A stretch of DNA of 7,426 bases from NCBI GenBank assembly GCA_018715585.1, contig DVLH01000171.1, forward strand, positions 1 to 7,426. Reading direction: 5' to 3'. Source of the DNA: Candidatus Aphodomonas merdavium (GTDB taxonomy: Bacteria > Bacillota > Clostridia > Christensenellales > Aristaeellaceae). Below, piece after piece: positions 6,642 through 7,426 of the stretch; positions within the stretch are counted from its first letter, which is position 1, and each line of letters begins with the position of its first letter. A model generated the notes under the pieces. That model was not told where the DNA came from. It saw nothing but the letters and a program-made list of their open reading frames with translations, and ran no database searches. Position numbers and translations under genes: made by a program.

Positions 6642-7337
6642 TTAATCGCGATGTTGACGGCCGCCAAAGATCAGCAACAGCCGCAGCAGCTGCAGGATTG
6701 CCTGCAAGGCAGCCGCCACATATGTCAGGCCCGCGGCGCGCAGCACTTTGCGGGCCCCGTCCGTTTCCTGCCAGTCGAGGTAACCGCCCGATTCCAGCGC
6801 GGCAAGCGCCCGGTTGGAAGCGTTGTATTCTACCGGCAGCGTTATCAGATAAAACGCCACCACCAAGGTAAAGACCGCAATGCCCGCCAGCAGCAAGGGC
6901 CGCCAGCTCATGAGCAAGCCCAGCACAAACAGCGGCACGGCTGCGAACGAACCAAGCTGCGCAATGGGTGCCACGTTTTGGCGCGTGCGCAGCGGAGCGT
7001 ATCCTTCCGCGTCCTGGATGGCATGCCCGCATTCGTGCGCGGCAATGCCAAGCGCCGCGATGGATGTGGACGAATACACCGAATCGCTCAGGCGTAAAAC
7101 CCGATCGCGCGGATCATAATGATCGGTCAATGAGCCGCGCACGTGTTCAACGCGCACGTCGTTTATGCCGTTTTTCGCCAACAGGTCCTCCGCAAGCTGC
7201 GCTGCCGTCCATCCGCGCAGCGAAGGCACCTGGGAATATTTGTGAAACGTGGAGTTTACCCGGACCTGCGCCCAGATCGCCAGCAGCAGGGCGGGAAGAA
7301 TCAGCAGCATTGTCGGGTCATAATACCAGCCGAACAT
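6642..7337 (-). CDS. YugP-like membrane zinc metallopeptidase (PF04298 type)
   Basis: An integral membrane zinc peptidase of the neutral zinc metallopeptidase family found widely in Firmicutes; the physiological substrate is not known to me. Counting from the ATG at 7337 (231 residues), membrane segments are visible near 9-25, 126-145, 148-168 and 204-224. The catalytic HECGH (HExxH) is at 101-105, preceded by STSIAALGIAA, a typical context. LPVEYNAS at 168-175 carries the Glu (E170) expected to be the third zinc ligand. The soluble stretch 30-90 includes TAAQLAEDLLAKNGI and the DHYDPRDRVLRLS motif, both family hallmarks. An upstream in-frame ATG at 7343 would add Met-Pro; I prefer 7337 because the AGGAGG is then 8 bases away instead of 2. 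The frame has no stop between here and the window edge, so a longer form cannot be formally excluded. It heads the set continuing into tldD 18 bases later. Confidence 0.93.
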   Translation of the reverse strand: MFGWYYDPTMLLILPALLLAIWAQVRVNSTFHKYSQVPSLRGWTAAQLAEDLLAKNGINDVRVEHVRGSLTDHYDPRDRVLRLSDSVYSSTSIAALGIAAHECGHAIQDAEGYAPLRTRQNVAPIAQLGSFAAVPLFVLGLLMSWRPLLLAGIAVFTLVVAFYLITLPVEYNASNRALAALESGGYLDWQETDGARKVLRAAGLTYVAAALQAILQLLRLLLIFGGRQHRD

Positions 7338-7345
7338 AGGCATTG

Positions 7346-7351
7346 CCTCCT
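7346..7351 (-). promoter_or_regulatory. Ribosome binding site deciding the YugP-like start
   Basis: A perfect AGGAGG on the minus strand stands 2 bases from the ATG at 7343 but 8 bases from the ATG at 7337, so the second Met is the better start. The remaining bases to the window edge (7352-7426) show no clear promoter; a small 6-bp hairpin lies at 7368-7382. Confidence 0.75.
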
Positions 7352-7426
7352 TTTCTTTGGATGAATCCGGCGCACGGCGCCGAAAAGTTTTTCCGCACCG
7401 CCGCGCTTTTTCAGGCGCGTGTGGCA

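Noticed and set aside
7368..7382. Hairpin CGGCGC-ACG-GCGCCG upstream of the YugP-like gene, considered as a terminator
   Set aside because: It is only 6 bp and is not followed by a T run on the minus strand; on the plus strand it is followed first by AAAAG. It is too weak to call at the window edge.

Overview
This is a GC-rich bacterial window, dense in genes. The combination of strong AGGAGG-type ribosome binding sites, rho-independent terminators, a YugP-type membrane zinc peptidase and a paired TldD/TldE protease suggests a high-GC clostridial member of the Bacillota, perhaps from a gut-type community. That taxonomic guess is inference; no rRNA or marker gene is present.

Layout: two convergent gene sets meet at a roughly 500-base non-coding gap. 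On the plus strand (1-3391) lie an AraC-family regulator whose N-terminus is cut by the window edge, a PF04909-type amidohydrolase 3 bases downstream, and a full-length UxaA/GarD-type sugar-acid dehydratase. A strong intrinsic terminator at 3426-3453 closes this set. The likely logic is a small regulated catabolic operon: the amidohydrolase could open a lactone or otherwise process a carbohydrate-derived acid, and the dehydratase would remove water from the resulting aldonate or aldarate. The substrate cannot be read from the sequence.

On the minus strand (7337 down to 3898) lie a YugP-like membrane zinc metallopeptidase, TldD (catalytic HExxxH subunit) and TldE/PmbA (partner without the zinc motif). 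Spacing is tight (18 bases, then a 4-base ATGA overlap), so this looks like one transcription unit devoted to peptide or protein processing. It ends at an intrinsic terminator at 3833-3860. No RiPP precursor or toxin gene that would reveal a substrate is seen here.

The most unusual signals are (1) the start region of the dehydratase, which lacks any Shine-Dalgarno sequence but carries a perfect TATAAT, with a TTG-type -35 at 17 bp, placed so that transcription would begin on the ATG, suggesting a leaderless internal transcript; and (2) a purine-rich, hairpin-rich spacer between the two convergent terminators with no convincing gene. I did not find strong evidence of an entirely new system.
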